Source: Membranipora membranacea (Eukaryota; Bryozoa; Gymnolaemata; Cheilostomatida; Membraniporidae). Taken from it: a stretch of 64,000 nt of DNA. Below the pieces are notes generated by a model, which was given only the letters and a program-made list of their open reading frames with translations, searched no databases and was not told the origin of the DNA. The DNA lies in NCBI GenBank assembly GCA_914767715.1, contig OU612071.1, positions 21,573,681 through 21,637,680 on the forward strand, given 5' to 3'. This document shows, one piece after another, positions 12,782 to 25,305 of this stretch; position 1 is the first letter of the stretch; the number at the start of each line of letters is the position of its first letter. A program made the translations under genes and the position numbers.

Positions 12782-14529
12782 GTAGGAGAAACTATTGTTA
12801 TTATTCTCATACCTAAAATATGTTAAACAAAACAGCTCAAGGCTGACTCTTTTGGGGGGGGGGATGCATAGCACTGAATTTGAATTGATTTCGCAGCTAA
12901 TCTCACCTGTAATTTTATAGAGAAGTAGTAACACCATTATCTAGACCAAATTGTAAGGTAGCTTGATGCTCAGCATCAGGCCACCCACTAAGATGAGGAT
13001 AAAATCTAGCTGTCACCTGGTGATGACCACAGCTGTCAACTAGTGGTGTCTAACATCAGCAGCTAGGCAGAATTATGGCTGATTGGGTACTAACTAAACT
13101 GTCGTACTTGTTTGTTTGCTGTCGATACCGTAGATGAATATTGCTGCTGTAGAAGTCTAAAATCCATGTTCACAAGTTTTGAGAACTGTTTGACTAGTAT
13201 TTCAACTAAGACAAACCACTTTGATATTTGTAGATTGCAGTAGGCCTACTTGAAGGTACACTGAAGATTAGGGTCTGATATCCATAGTTGAGAGCTTAGA
13301 ACATGTGACTGACTGCAGGCTATACCTACAGATAATTCCATAGTATGACTCATCTTCACTGAGCTGTGAGTTTGATTTCAGTTCAAATATTGAGATGTAG
13401 TTGAGTAATTTCATAGTATTTCCCCAACCTTGCCACCATTTGTTTTAGACCAGTGCTTGATTGTTAGCAGCTAGTTATTTTTTAGGATGTAATATTTTGA
13501 TCAACTAGAATGTTCCTCATGCTGCATAACCTCAAATTACCAGCTATATTTACCCTAGACTGTCTATGCTTATCGAACTAGATTTACAGCGCTTTATTCG
13601 GTGCTAGGCAGGTGCTATTGTACCATATTAGTCACACGGTTAGGCGGGTACCAAATTTTCCCTGTTAGAATTTCTCAAGCTGATCAAAGTGGTGATCATT
13701 TACCTTACGTTACGTTTACCTTAAGATGTTGGATGGAGGGATTTATTGCTATCACTGACAATAAATCCGTGAAATTCGGTGTATACACTGGCAGAAGACA
13801 ATACATAGAAAAATCAGGTCTCTGTGGTACAAGTCAAACAAGAATATTGTTTAGTGTGTGAGTCAGATGTCATAAAAGCAGTCTCGACCCCAGGCAACTC
13901 TGTACTTAAAGTGGAGTGCGGGCAAGGGGGTGCACGGGGATTAATCATGTGTAGTGACAGGCAACACCATTGGCTGATCAGTGTAATTAGAGGCGGAGAC
14001 TGGCCAGTTGACGTTGCATTTGGGTTTTACATGTCAAGCACTTGATATTTTTCTCAAGTGGTCAAGTGCCTTATATAAGAAATTGTGATTTGCAGACACC
14101 TATAAATAAAGTTGAATAGCAGCGAATGATATAGCTATTGTTATGTTGGCTCATCACACCTGGGATTATAGGATTTTATTACAACGGCCAATTTCAATCA
14201 TGACAACGGTATCTAGGCAACCTCTGACTCATCAATCATAGACGTCAAAATTGACCAATAAGAGCCCGTATAATTTGAAGCGGTTGATTTGAAATTATTG
14301 GGACTGGGCAGTTTTGATGTATTTTCACCACTTTCCAATGTGATTTTTGGAATAAAACTTTATTGGGCAAGTGTATCACACAATTCCGCATTAGTACATC
14401 CGATTCCCATTAAAAAAAATCACTACTGCTCCTCTTATTTCCGAAAAAGCCGGAGGAATTTGAATGCTGCTAACCCGATTTGAATTTGATATGGCTGGGT
14501 GATCGCTTTACATTGACTGGGCCTTATAT
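12782..14529. other. Intron-like or intergenic sequence; G10 tract
   Basis: No recognisable gene. It contains a run of ten G at 12854-12863. Two overlapping plus-strand open frames (13601-14045) lack splice context and family motifs and are not called. Confidence 0.5.
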
Positions 14530-14975
14530 ACCCGTCAAGCCACTTTAATGGAACTCATTTATAAAGTGGTCTTCATCGTGTATGTATCTGAGTGCGAGTG
14601 TCTTAGTTTGAGTGGTCATCAGAGCATCGACATCAGGGTGCTCGATACCTAGCTTAATAGCGCCTTTAACAAGTTTACATATGTGCTTCTTATCGCTTGC
14701 ATAGATTGATGTAAGTAAGTATTGAGAGTATTTTAGAGATACAATATAACTTTTAAATAACATATTAGAAAAACTTTTATACAATATACCTCATTTGCGA
14801 GGCTGTTGCCATCATTGATTGCACATGTTCTTGAAAGCGTAAATTTTCATCAACTGTGATGCCAAGATATCTCACTTTTTCACAATAGTAATATCGGTAC
14901 CATTAAAAAGCAGCTGCTGTAGTATTAGGTTTGACAAGCTGAGTTGAAAACATCATTTCTTGTGTCTTAGTATAG
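14530..14975 (-). mobile_element. Decayed LINE fragment, 3' part of the reverse-transcriptase ORF
   Basis: Minus-strand reading (14545-14784) matches the C-terminal region of the intact LINE at 46.6-48.5 kb. Shared segments include KLGIEHPD, LRYIHDE and ASDKK in the same order. Nucleotide similarity continues to about 14975, including a block equivalent to the one around 47270-47305. It has no intact frame. A second small piece of the same copy lies at 15668-15760, about 690 bp away. The intervening sequence is absent from the 46.6-kb copy, so this copy was split by an insertion or diverged. Confidence 0.8.
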
Positions 14976-15667
14976 GGTTTAAAGTGTTTGTAAAGGGAAC
15001 AGGTATCTTGGTATCATTTTTGAGCTTGAAATCAGATTAAGACAGCTATCACACTTGCATTTGCAAGAAAATAAGTCTTCAGGGTTACTTGGTCTGTTAG
15101 GTTTGGGGGTTATAAGTTAACATTATTGAGTTGCCTACTCATGCACAGCACAACTAGTCCAGTCGATTTGTGATGAGCCTGTTGTTAGGGAAATACAGTA
15201 GTATTAGTGACTATTGTGGTTAGATGACAAATCTTGCAAGTAAATTACTATGTCACTAAGTCTGTTGATGACATAAAAGTTCAAAGAAAGTTTAATAATT
15301 TGAATGCACACTATCTGATGAGTTCAGACCGCTAATCAAAACAACCATTATTTCTGTTATGAGCCCATGTCAAAGAAAATATTATAAGAACCGCTTTACA
15401 ACACAATCTATGACGTGAAAACGAGTGATTTTCATTTCAGGCAGCTGTGCTTGTTTGCTCTGTTTAAATAAGATTACAATGGAGCAATGGTCTCTTCCTG
15501 CCGACAAAGCCTTGCTCATTTCAGATTTACCCAAAAATGGTCCATGCAATGCTTTATAGTTTGTGCAAAATGTTGCGAGAATATCCAAACGCTAGCCTCC
15601 AAAATAAGATCCATACTGACGAAATAACTCAAAAACTTGACAATTTAATTTCAAGATTCAAGATTCA

Positions 15668-15760
15668 AATCACTGCATAGCTTGGATATTCTACTAATCT
15701 CATCAAAATAGGAATGAAGATCTGACTGATTGCCTATGCAGCCAGTGTCAGAATTAGTGG
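15668..15760 (-). mobile_element. Second piece of the decayed LINE copy
   Basis: This segment aligns with the part of the 46.6-48.5 kb LINE around 47325-47425, which encodes the helical region after the YADDT motif. It lies in the same orientation as the 14.5-kb piece and in the order expected for one interrupted element. Confidence 0.65.
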
Positions 15761-17272
15761 ACGTACAAATCATAAATGGTTGCAATAAACCCATGTTTAT
15801 CGCCCTTATAGAACTTTCATAGAAACAAAACTAAAGTTGTAGCTACACAGGGCGATTTTTACATCAATTTGGGGTCACGAGTGGTTAATCGGTAGATCTG
15901 CACGAGTGAGTGATTACTCGAGTTGAGTTGACATCGAACTTGTCGGTCTTTTGCCTGAGTGATCTGGACGATCCTCTATGCTGATTGGTTGTTGATTGCT
16001 TGCTTCAACAATTACGCGGTTAAACACGTCATCTATCAAATTGTGACAGGCTATCAAAAATGGAGGAGTTGATAATATCTGTAGTAAAATCACATCCTCC
16101 TATTTATGATAAAAAAGACCATAACTACAAAGATAGGAGTGGTGCTGTAGTGAAAATATGGAAGGTAATAGCTGTATCACTTGGAAATGGAAGCTGTCCT
16201 GACATGACATCCATAGTATAGCATAGGAAAATCAATTTTACAGAAGACTGAAATTTTATTTGGTGAAGATTCAAAGTGACAAAGACCCGGATTTAATATG
16301 ACATCTATATCCAGTCATTTGTTAACACGCCCATTAAATATCATTGGTCAACCGATTGAACTGAGGGAGTTCATTGGTCAATCTAGGCACCTGATTTATG
16401 ACCCCACTATGACTCACTAGACCATCGTGTACTAACTCATAGGCCTGTATAGCAGTGTGAGATCGGCTGAGCATGTCTAGACATGTCATCGGCCTGTGAT
16501 TACATCGCTCTGTATACCCACAGCTTAATTCTTCGATTCTGGTACATGAAAATCAAGCTTTGGATATTTGTAATGAGTCAATTGATATGAATAGGGCTTT
16601 TTGGCAATACAAACGGTTCGAGGATATTTTCAGATATTAAGATTTGCTTTATGTGTTGTATAACATTAAAGTCTCTTTTATGAAACAACAAGGATAACTA
16701 ATAAATTCTTCCAATAGCAACAGCAAATGATTGTGTATGTGATGGTATGGTATGTCTAGTTAAATCACATTTTGCAAAGTTTGAAACAAAATCGTTATCC
16801 AATCGCCAGTCTGCTGATCAGAACACACAAACAACTTGGACCTATAAAAACCCAAATGAAGCCATTTTAATCTGACTGTTCCCTACTGGTAGAGTTGGTC
16901 TTAAATTGAAGTATATATTCTGTACTGTTACTGTAAGCGCACATGTAGGGAGTGCCAAGAGGTTTGCAAACACTGTAAGCTCCCCACCTGGCTCCATGTT
17001 GTGGTAAAGGCCTACATCCAGATGCTTTGACTATAGGCCTACAGCAGTTCGACCAAATCATTTAAAATCCTCTCTTCCACCCTCCCTAATTCCACTCCAT
17101 TACTTGTTGTTACTAAGTTATTCCAACATGAGAAAATAGAAGACAACTTGCAAAGATCAATTCCACTTATTTCATTGCATGAGTGCTGTCAAAACTAGTG
17201 ACCTCAAACATGCTTTGAATCATTATAATAAAAGAAAGCTTCAGCTTCATTCATATTTCTTGTCTTTTGCAG
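15761..17272. other. Non-coding stretch
   Basis: No exon-like or transposon-like coding block was recognised. The minus-strand 64-codon frame at 16867-17061 has no family motif or splice context. Confidence 0.5.
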
Positions 17273-17327
17273 GTGGAGGCACATGTTAGTATTGCACAAT
17301 CCCCCAGTAAGACCCGTATTCTCGTTG
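17273..17327 (+). CDS. Putative internal exon (exon b), unidentified gene
   Basis: The segment is flanked by a strong acceptor (TGTCTTTTGCAG) and a donor GTAAAT. It encodes VEAHVSIAQSPSKTRILV, entering phase 0 and leaving phase 1. It joins in frame with the exon ending at 12781. The next plausible exon (17899) begins in phase 0, so direct joining of this exon to that one fails. Either a short exon is missing or one of the two is wrong. Protein family not recognised. Confidence 0.4.
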
Positions 17328-17898
17328 GTAAATGAAACTCTACATCGTCCTATGGAGACTGATTATGTAGATCAGCTATAAAATATGTATTGTCAATGGT
17401 TCACAAACAGTCAGTAGGTCTGAGGTGATAGGAATATTACTTTGAGCCTCAAGCTCTAAACCAACACCCTTCTCTGCCTAGTTCAAACGATTCTATGTCA
17501 ATTTTTGCAGATTAGTCAATTGACCTTGTCCCTAAACACTCATTAGCCTATATGGTAAAAGAATGTTGCACCTCTATATAATACTGTTTTACGGTTTATA
17601 AAAACATTCAACTGTCGTTGCCTGTCTCCCCCATCTTGTCCTCCTGCGGAGACTATCGTTAGATACAACAAGTATATGATGACCAACCTGGATAGTTAAA
17701 CTCATGATTTACAGTTTTTACACATATCAGGTTGTGCAGTGTTGCATAAACAATTAAGAGTCTACCTGAAATATTCAGTAAATGGACTTGTGGATCTGAA
17801 CCTGACACAATATAAAATTACTGGGTCAGGATCACAACTACAACTTCTAAATCAAGATATTTTCCACAATAATGGTGTGATAATGTTTTTATTTACAG

Positions 17899-17994
17899 CA
17901 AGTAATCAAGTGTGACGACTATGCGATGTCAACGAAAAAAGATGTGTTGATTTTATACAGAGTTACCGTCACGGCTCAGTATCATGAAATACTG
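17899..17994 (+). CDS. Putative internal exon (exon c), unidentified gene
   Basis: The acceptor is TTTATTTACAG and the donor GTGAGT is close to consensus. The 96 bases read 32 codons in phase 0 containing QVIKCDDYAMSTKKD and VLILYRVTVTAQYHEIL. Together with the exons at 12669 and 17273 it suggests one plus-strand gene running off this region, but the phase does not match exon b. No domain was recognised. The codon content and splice sites are the only evidence. Confidence 0.45.
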
Positions 17995-18699
17995 GTGAGT
18001 TATGTGCAGTAAGACCAGAGACCATAGAAAGTATACGTTCTCTGGTCAGACTGGTATCGCTGTCATTGCAGGCAGTTTACATCTAATCTATTTAAACAAT
18101 TAGCAATTAGTTTCAATTTTATTTCTGCGAACAGCTTTGGAAACAAACATAACAGCTTAGAGGGCTTTCCATCGCTGAGGTCATCATAGCAAAGATCTTA
18201 AAGGTTTTGCAACAAGTGTGTCATGGTGAACTGCTGTTACTTATGGAGAGCGCTCTCATTCAATTCTGTATAGCTCAATGATGATAAACTGAGGCTTCAT
18301 ATCAGCACTGTCACCTAATGGGCTAAGTGTTTACTGCTTAAACTCATCATCACCATCATTGAGTCAATGCTTTCTCCCTCCGATATTGACACTCCATTTT
18401 GGCGAACACCCCCCCCCCCCCCTCAATTATAGGTGATAGTGTTAAGATTTAAACCTCTTTTCTACTTTGCTCCGAAGTAAAAGTCAGGTTCGCCAAGGGT
18501 TATCCTCTCATTTAATAGTGGAGGACAACTCTATATTGCACTTCTAAACAATAGAATTGAGTTCTATTTTGATAAGCTTGCACAAATTGGCCACAACGGT
18601 GTGACTATCAGCGTTTCCCCTTTGAGCAGGCCACCCTCCACCCTACTCCGAGATTTTTGGTCTGCTTTTTTCTGTATTAAACTAATCCCGGTTTTGATT
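17995..18699. other. Intron-like sequence with C14 tract
   Basis: No coding block was seen. A run of 14 C lies at 18409-18422. Confidence 0.5.
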
Positions 18700-19450
18700 C
18701 AAGTTTTGATTTTTTTTCCACACCTGAAATATCTCTGCTGTGACCATTGAGGGGGCTTTTAAGGTTGATTGCTCCATCCTAAAGCACCCTCGACTGTATA
18801 CCTCTTCTGACAGTGAAGCTATTCTGTCTGGCTGATGATAAGTAGGCACCAGCTGTTTTTATATTGATGCAGTCTCTTTTTTTTCTCATCGGTTCATGTT
18901 GATGATCAACAAAGCTTTTTTTATTCCCGGAAACTCAGTACATCTCGGACTTAATTCATTATTATTACACATCAGTTCATTTTTGGCAACTTGAATATCC
19001 TTCAGCATGGAGTCGATCCCCAACCTCACCTCATAAATCCTTGAGAGGCCACCGTCATCATAACGCCAGTTCTACTCTCACATTATTGTTGTATTTGCTG
19101 ATCATCTCCTTGATTGTTGTGTTATACAGTCTAGATCTCTCAGCTTTTATTGCAGGTTTTTTTACAAGTTTGAGCGAGAGCACTCTAACCTCATTTGCCG
19201 TGTTTAATGTTGTATTTTTTCTAACTGAGCATGATACTCCCAAGTAGGCGGGAAGTTTAAGTTTCGTTTTACACTATTTTTTACGCTCATTAACAAAGGA
19301 GTAAGAACTAATCCATAAGATCAGTACAAGAGGCTGCAATTATATACCTGGCACTGGTTGTTACTGAGAAGAAAAAAGAGTTGTCATCTCAATGCTTCAA
19401 ACAAGGTCTAGACTTCAATGTTAGCTTGTTTGATGGCCTTGATCAGATGG
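18700..19450. repeat. Dispersed repeat copy A
   Basis: Several blocks recur in the same order at 22028-22575 and 31822-32990. They include GAGGCCACCGTCATCAT near 19045, TCAGTACAAGAG near 19321 and GATGTTAGCTTGT-like sequence near 19420. The copy is about 750 bp with no evident terminal inverted repeats or coding capacity. The 68-codon open frames on both strands inside it are not conserved between copies. Confidence 0.75.
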
Positions 19451-19617
19451 ATTGATCCTACTCCTGCTTCTTCTATGTTGTATGGGCGTCATCAGTAGAC
19501 GATCAAACAGTCCAGCTATGCAGCTAGGAGAATTTCGATTTGTGACTTTTTGTTTGCTGTATTCATTGAGCTGAATGACTTTCACTTAATAGCCTTTATA
19601 TGTGTGCTGAAACTTAC

Positions 19618-19838
19618 TTCTCGGCTCTGAAATCGCTTGGCGACAAAATCGTCCTGCTCCTTTTCACCAACTTCTTTCGCTTTCTGGATATCTGTCTGGG
19701 TATTTTTTGGTGCTTGAGTTCCACTGACAATGTGAACAATATTTTCTGAATCATAGCTCAATAGATTGATGCATAGGCCTACCTCAATTGCCTCGTTCAT
19801 CTGCAGCCGTGATACCAATGATGCCAATTCTACCACAT
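19618..19838 (-). CDS. Exon of a mobile-element-associated protein of unknown function
   Basis: This clean minus-strand exon lies between an acceptor ending ATAACACAG and a consensus donor GTAAGT. It reads 73 codons with no stop, entering with two bases and leaving in phase 0. Notable segments are VVELASLVSRLQMNEAIE, TQAPKNTQTDIQKAKEVGE and EQDDFVAKRFQSRE. The charged helix followed by F-V-x-x-R-F-x-S-R resembles, from memory, an uncharacterised protein family found repeatedly in invertebrate genomes next to transposon genes. The function is unknown. It lies downstream of the degenerate block at 20.2-21.5 kb on the same strand, but no phase-consistent link was established. Confidence 0.55.
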
Positions 19839-20199
19839 CTGTGTTATAGTCTGCAGTAAAACGAAAACAAGATAGTTAACCATGAAAAATACAGGATAAC
19901 AATTTATTACAACAGCAAGTAACTTTCAGTTTAAAATATTAAATAAAATTAGGCTTTTTAAATAGGCAATTATTTTGCAATTTTTTTTTCCTCATTATGT
20001 TTACTGATGGTAGGGATGGGAAGCTTTTGTAGAATAAACAAACCATTGAGTCAACTGCTGAATCTTCTACTAATGAAACCAGGGGTAGTGAGTGGGTTGT
20101 TAGTTGTCTGCTTATTGATACTCAACAGAATAATTTGATAAAATAATGCTTCACAAGCTTCAGAATTCATCTCGTCCAAAGATGTTCACCACATATCAT
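19839..20199. other. Non-coding gap
   Basis: AT-rich, with a T9 run near 19981. Nothing recognisable. Confidence 0.5.
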
Positions 20200-21493
20200 A
20201 AGCGGCGATTACCTATGTGATGGCCTGAGTAAGAAACAGCTAGCATACAGTTGACAAAAGCTCTATGGAACTTTTTTGTACTACCATTAGGATTCTTCAG
20301 GCAGAATTTTGCATGTACTCTGAAAGCATGGGGCTTGTCATCAAGCTCATTGTGTCATGTCCATCCATGGTCTCTTTTTGGCTCCTTAGGCATGTTCTGT
20401 AAGGATTTTTTTCTAGCTGTTTTAATTCATGCCAGTTGTTTTGCTAGATTAGGGTCTCTGGGTGTTCCTCTCTTACATACTTGCTGATGCTAGCGTTAAT
20501 GTCATGGCAGTGCTTGGCGATCGAGATATATACTTTTAGCGTGTTATAATGCTAACTGTTCCTAGTTTCTCGTGTCTCTGGGCTACACGGTCCTTCTCAG
20601 ATGTTACAGTCTTGAAGCGACAACCTTTTTGGTTTTATTACCAATACATATAATGTCCGTTTGTCTAGAGTTTTTCCATGTCCCGTGCGCGCATCAGACA
20701 AGATATCTATTGCTTGGTTCCTTTCTCGCTCCTTGGTAAGAGCACTGCTCACAGATTTATCAGTCGCCTGAAGAATGAAATATTAAAGTTATTATCAAAC
20801 AGATTATTATCATTTATGGTATATAATTGTATATAATTGGACTTACTCTCTGAACATTAAGTTTTATCAATTTTGATAATACTCGAGAAACTGAATAACA
20901 AATTTTTAAAACCAGAATATACTTACGTAGTAGATGGAGTGGTTGTTAAAGCCTCCCCAAATGACTGAATGTAAGCATGGAGCACAAAACCATTCTTTGT
21001 TGTAAATTCATCATAATGTATCTTTGTAACAGTAACAGTAACAGTAAAGATAGCCATGGTAACGATCAGTGAAATAGAAAACAATATTATTGTACTTGAC
21101 TGCTTACATGGGCTGTCAATTTGAAACGCAGTGGAATCACAGTCTTTCCCGACAGGGTATATTGATGGGGCATTACAGTCAGATTCAGAGCCTGGTACTA
21201 TCAGCTTGTAGTGAGATTTAGACTCGGTGACTTCAAAGGCGAGAAGGGAATAATCGAAAGATTAGGTCTCTAAAAGTTTTCCAAATATAACCCACTGCGA
21301 TCGTAGTCCTAATATCTTGAGGATTTTTACAAACTCTGGTAATTCCAGGTACCCTCCACTCAACTTCCATGCGAGGACATGGTTTTCTTGTGCTTAGCAC
21401 CCTCAATTTCCACATTTTCAATGCAGTAAATAATCTCGTCATCATCAAGTACTGGGTACTGCTGCTTAACTAGCACTTTAAGTTGGCGAAATA
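20200..21493 (-). pseudogene. Degenerate transposase-like gene, several frame breaks
   Basis: Minus-strand coding character is strong but switches frame repeatedly. From high to low coordinate: VLDDDEIIYCIENVEIEG (about 21490-21400); LPEFVKILKILGLRSQW and, after an in-frame stop, DYSLLAFEVTESKSHYKL (about 21350-21150); KEWFCAPCLHSVIWGG ending at a donor near 20925; then an exon opening after TTCTTCAG at 20786 with TDKSVSSALTKERERNQ, DARTGHGKTLDKRTLYVL and GNKTKKVVAS in another frame; HDINASISKYVREEHPET, a stop, then NNWHELKQLEKN; and finally NPNGSTKKFHRAFVNC. The order of an acidic D-A-R segment, an H-D segment and a W-H-x-x-K segment resembles, from memory, a DDE-type transposase family common in aquatic animals. 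At least four frame breaks or stops make it a pseudogene unless the assembly is faulty. Confidence 0.55.
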
Positions 21494-22027
21494 AAAAAAA
21501 GTCTTGAATTGCAATTAGCTTACCTTAGGACTGTAAGTGATGTCCTATACCAGACATGAAAGCTAAATATGACGCCCAACGCAATGATGTCTACAGGTTT
21601 CACATTGTTGACACGAACTCCCACTCTACGCACAAGTTTAGAAAGCTCCCAAACCTGTGTAAGAAAATGATAATAATGTGTATCCGTACATTAATAGAAA
21701 AATTATGTATATATGAATTCTGTTTATTTACTAATTAGTAACTTATTATTGCTGTCAGGCTTTGAAAACTGTACTAAAAATCAATGATTGGGTTTCTCCA
21801 ACATAGGAAACAACTTGCTCAGCACCTAATTGGCCAGAAAGAAATCTACGCCTAGCTCGCAACAAATTTTGGTGGTTTCTCTTATGAGGACATACCACAT
21901 GAAATCTAACATGATGAGTGAATGGGTTATTGACGGATATCCAACACTGCTAACGTGTTCAGCCAGCAGAGGGAAATGACACAGCTCTGATAAGTTGTTC
22001 AACCTGTAGTTATTCGAAGTTAATTTA
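21494..22027. other. Non-coding gap
   Basis: Only short open frames without splice context are present on both strands. Confidence 0.5.
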
Positions 22028-22575
22028 ATTGGATACAACTATATCAATATTACACATCGGTTTGATATCATCATTTTGAGCCAACGCAAATCCTGGCGAT
22101 CGATCCATATCCTCTACTCATAAGTCATTTTGACGCCACCATCATCATAACACCAGTTCTACATTCACACTGTTGTATTTTTCCGTTTTGTTGCTGTTCA
22201 TCTCAGTGATTGCAGTGATTGTTGAGTTCTGCAGTCTTGATCTCACTTGCCTTATTTTATGTATTTTTGTTCCCAGCTGATCATGACACTCCCCAGCAGG
22301 CGGGATCTTTAGAGTTTTTTTTACACTGATTAATGAAGTAGTGAGACCTATATCATTAGCTCAGTACAAGAGACCGCGATTATATACCAGGGCACTGCTG
22401 GTTGCTAAGAAGAAAAAAGATCAGAGTTGAGTTTCAAATATATATTTGATTAGTCAGCTGTGAAATTATATGTGTCCTTGTGCTCAAAAAAGTCGTCATC
22501 ACAATGCTTAGACCATTATCTATATTCTAGACTTTGATGTTAGCTTGTACAATGGCCTTGTCAGAGCTACATTAG
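22028..22575. repeat. Dispersed repeat copy B
   Basis: This is the same repeat as at 18700 and 31822. The block near 22125 (GCCACCATCATCATAACACC), the AT-rich centre and the TCAGTACAAGAG block near 22360 match in order and orientation. About 60 bp near 22430-22490 is extra relative to copy A. Confidence 0.75.
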
Positions 22576-22779
22576 CTATAGATTTGTTTAGATTTGCATC
22601 CTCTTTCAGGTAATAAATTGCGTCACACCAATCGTCCCAATTTCAAGGCCTAGTTTATGATGATTTTGGTGTACCAGTTGTAAGTAATGACATGCATAAA
22701 AAAAACTTTGGGCCGGAAAAAAAATTGCACAAAGATTTGACCGCAGCTACTCTGTCCTATCAAGAAAAATTCAACATAC

Positions 22780-23385
22780 CATTAATTTGACCCGCATGCT
22801 CAGCCCCAGCCTCTCCACTGACATTCCCAACATCAACAGCAGGTTTAGTATCATTACGAACAAAGCATCATGATCTGATCTAGCCTCAGGGTTAGCCACT
22901 GCTGGTATTGTCACAACTGTATGTTGTATCTCTGTAGTCGAAGGCTTGGACACGATCATAGGAGGTGGACACTTGTCGACAGGTTTGTTCTCAGAAGATG
23001 GAGGGTTCGGCTTCTCGGTTTGGAACTCCTCATACTTGGACATCTGTAAACAGATACCATGTAAAAGGTTTGACAATTGTGACCGACAACAATTCCAAGT
23101 TTGAGGGGCTGCAGAGAGTTCTCGTTGATAGATGAGACCATGTAACCATAGTTAACCACAGGCCAGCCTTGTCCCACAGCTTCTATACTGATGCATGGAG
23201 CGACTTTCCTAGTTGGGGCAGTCTCTGTGGCCATCACTATCACTGTAATCCGACCTTGGCAGCTTCTCGCCTCGCTTGTATCTAGCATGGTCACACTGGT
23301 AGCTGTTAGAAACTCTTCTCTTGTGATGTGTTTGTATTTTGCAGGAGTCTGCCCAGTTGTTCTTTGGCCAATGCAAGTTGATATC
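22780..23385 (-). pseudogene. Degenerate coding block, possibly N-terminal DNA-binding part of a MULE-like transposase
   Basis: Minus-strand reading begins with WADSCKIQTHHKRRVS, NSYQCDHARYKRGEKLP and SDSDGHRDCP, a Cys/His pattern reminiscent of FAR1/FLYWCH-type zinc fingers of MULE proteins. After a one-base frame change near 23220 it continues CISIEAVGQGWPVVNYGYMV and INENSLQPLKLGIV. A last segment starts MSKYEEFQTEKPNPPSS and shifts again to TKPAVDVGNVSGEAGAEH before a possible donor GTATGT at 22779. Three frames are used without credible introns, so it is called a pseudogene. The domain assignment is tentative. Confidence 0.45.
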
Positions 23386-25305
23386 TAACCTGGTAGAGAC
23401 TCTTTAATCCAGACATAGTTTTCCTGCCATGGCATGCCAGTTGATGATCTGAATGTCCTAAGACAGAACCATATTGATTGTTATTTCGTGTCGAATCTGA
23501 TCGGGATGTTAAACGAGATTATCTCACCTTTTATTCAACTCATGTCATTCCAATCAGCTGCCATTTCTCCTTGTTTATTCCATCCATAATGGCTATTGAC
23601 TATTTACTGCGCACTCCTCCACATAATGCCCATTGGCAGGCTCCACTGGAATATCAACTGCGTTCTTAGCTCCCTGGAGAACCATGACAAGCCAAAGAAC
23701 CTGACCCGGTAACGATCGAGATATTCAATTGCGTATAACATAGTCAGCTGTTGTTGATGTTATCACTGTCTTGTGGAGTTGAATCAGGCAGACCAACACT
23801 GAATTTTTTTTGTTTATTTAGGTCTTAGACTTGAAATGTATTTGCTGTCATAATTAGTTGTTGTCTCCACTGCGACAGTGTCTAACACTTTTAGAACTTG
23901 AGAAACGAAACTTCATTAAACCTGTTTTCATGAAGGTCTGCTCAGTTGGATGGTATATGAACACTTGTCCCGAACAAAACTTTTGAAATTAATATCCAAT
24001 AATTTAAAATCTAAGTAGAATCAGACCTCAAGCAGCTGCAAAACCCACAAGAATTGACAGAAACATCCACGCGATCATGCACACATCAATGCTAGAAAAT
24101 GTCTGTTCAAATGGCACGAGTGTAATTGACCATGAGCCATACGATATAGATCTCAACCCGAAAACACACGCCGCCGACTTTCCTACCAATCCGAGAAGGT
24201 TGCCTTCTCCTGGTAGTCTCTTCATACAGGTCCTCATTCCAATCCTAGTATGAAGCATATCTCCATTCAGCCTCCATTGTCAGTGTAACTTTCCCTCCCC
24301 ATATTGGTGCCTATGTAATCGAACTGACGCTGAGATTGTTGGTATTATTGTTGGCGACGTGAAAACTAAAATGGTAAAATTGTTGCAATGTTAATGGTCT
24401 GAAAACTTCTTAATAAAATGAATGAAATTGATGACATTAGAATAACGAGCATGAGTAATTACATAAAACAAATAATATCAGTGTCACAATAATATCAAAA
24501 CGACTATGGAATCAAGAGTAAAGTTGTTAAAAAATACCTTGTTTAGCTTCCAGGGATGGAGTTAGATATATTTAATATTGATAATGTTACTGTAGTCTGT
24601 TTCTGATCGTTTTATGCTGTTTGACTTATTAAATAATAAAGTCACAGCGAGCTTAATGCTACATGTTGCTCCGTAGCTGATAATATTGAATGTGAATTCA
24701 GGTTAAATGTACCAAAAACAGCATGATATTGATATTGATACTGTGTAACATGTACTAAATCAAGGATGGCCAAGGATTATGATTCAAGATAAATGATTGT
24801 TGCAAAACAATTTCATAAAGGCAACCGAAAAAACAGCTTGGAGCGATGATGATTAGTATGGCTGAATGTTGTTTTAGTGATGATATTAAACCCAAGCTGT
24901 TGCAATAATAATCAGTTCAATTGTGATTGTAAACAATGAGACAGAGATTTATAGCTATTGCGAGAGCAGTTGGATTCCACAAACAGGCCAAAATCTTACA
25001 GTCAGTGCGTATGTCACAGTCTAAAATATTTTGATATAATTATGACATTTTCCATATTTTCTCGCTACTTTTTGAAGGGAACATATCATTCAAGACATAA
25101 TGCTAAATTTAGAAAAGCTACAAGTGTCAAAATCTGATTTTCGTGGGTATGTACAACCAAGGGGAAAACAGCCACCCAGCACGAGACTGACCAAGGACCA
25201 ACAAGCATTCGAAATAAAATAACGCATTGAAGATTAGAGTAGGTTTGAGTGGACAACGCCCAATCGCGAGATGTGTAAATATCACATGACATGGTTGTTA
25301 CTCAC
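23386..25305. other. Mostly non-coding; possible coding trace near 24.0-24.3 kb
   Basis: A minus-strand segment near 24080-24290 reads WNEDLYEETTRRRQPSR and GRKVGGVCFRVEIYIVW in one frame but carries stops on both sides. It could be another decayed exon. The rest shows nothing recognisable. Confidence 0.35.

Noticed and set aside
13601-14045. Two overlapping plus-strand frames between exons a and b
   Set aside because: No splice-bounded segment, no family resemblance, and ordinary composition for non-coding sequence.
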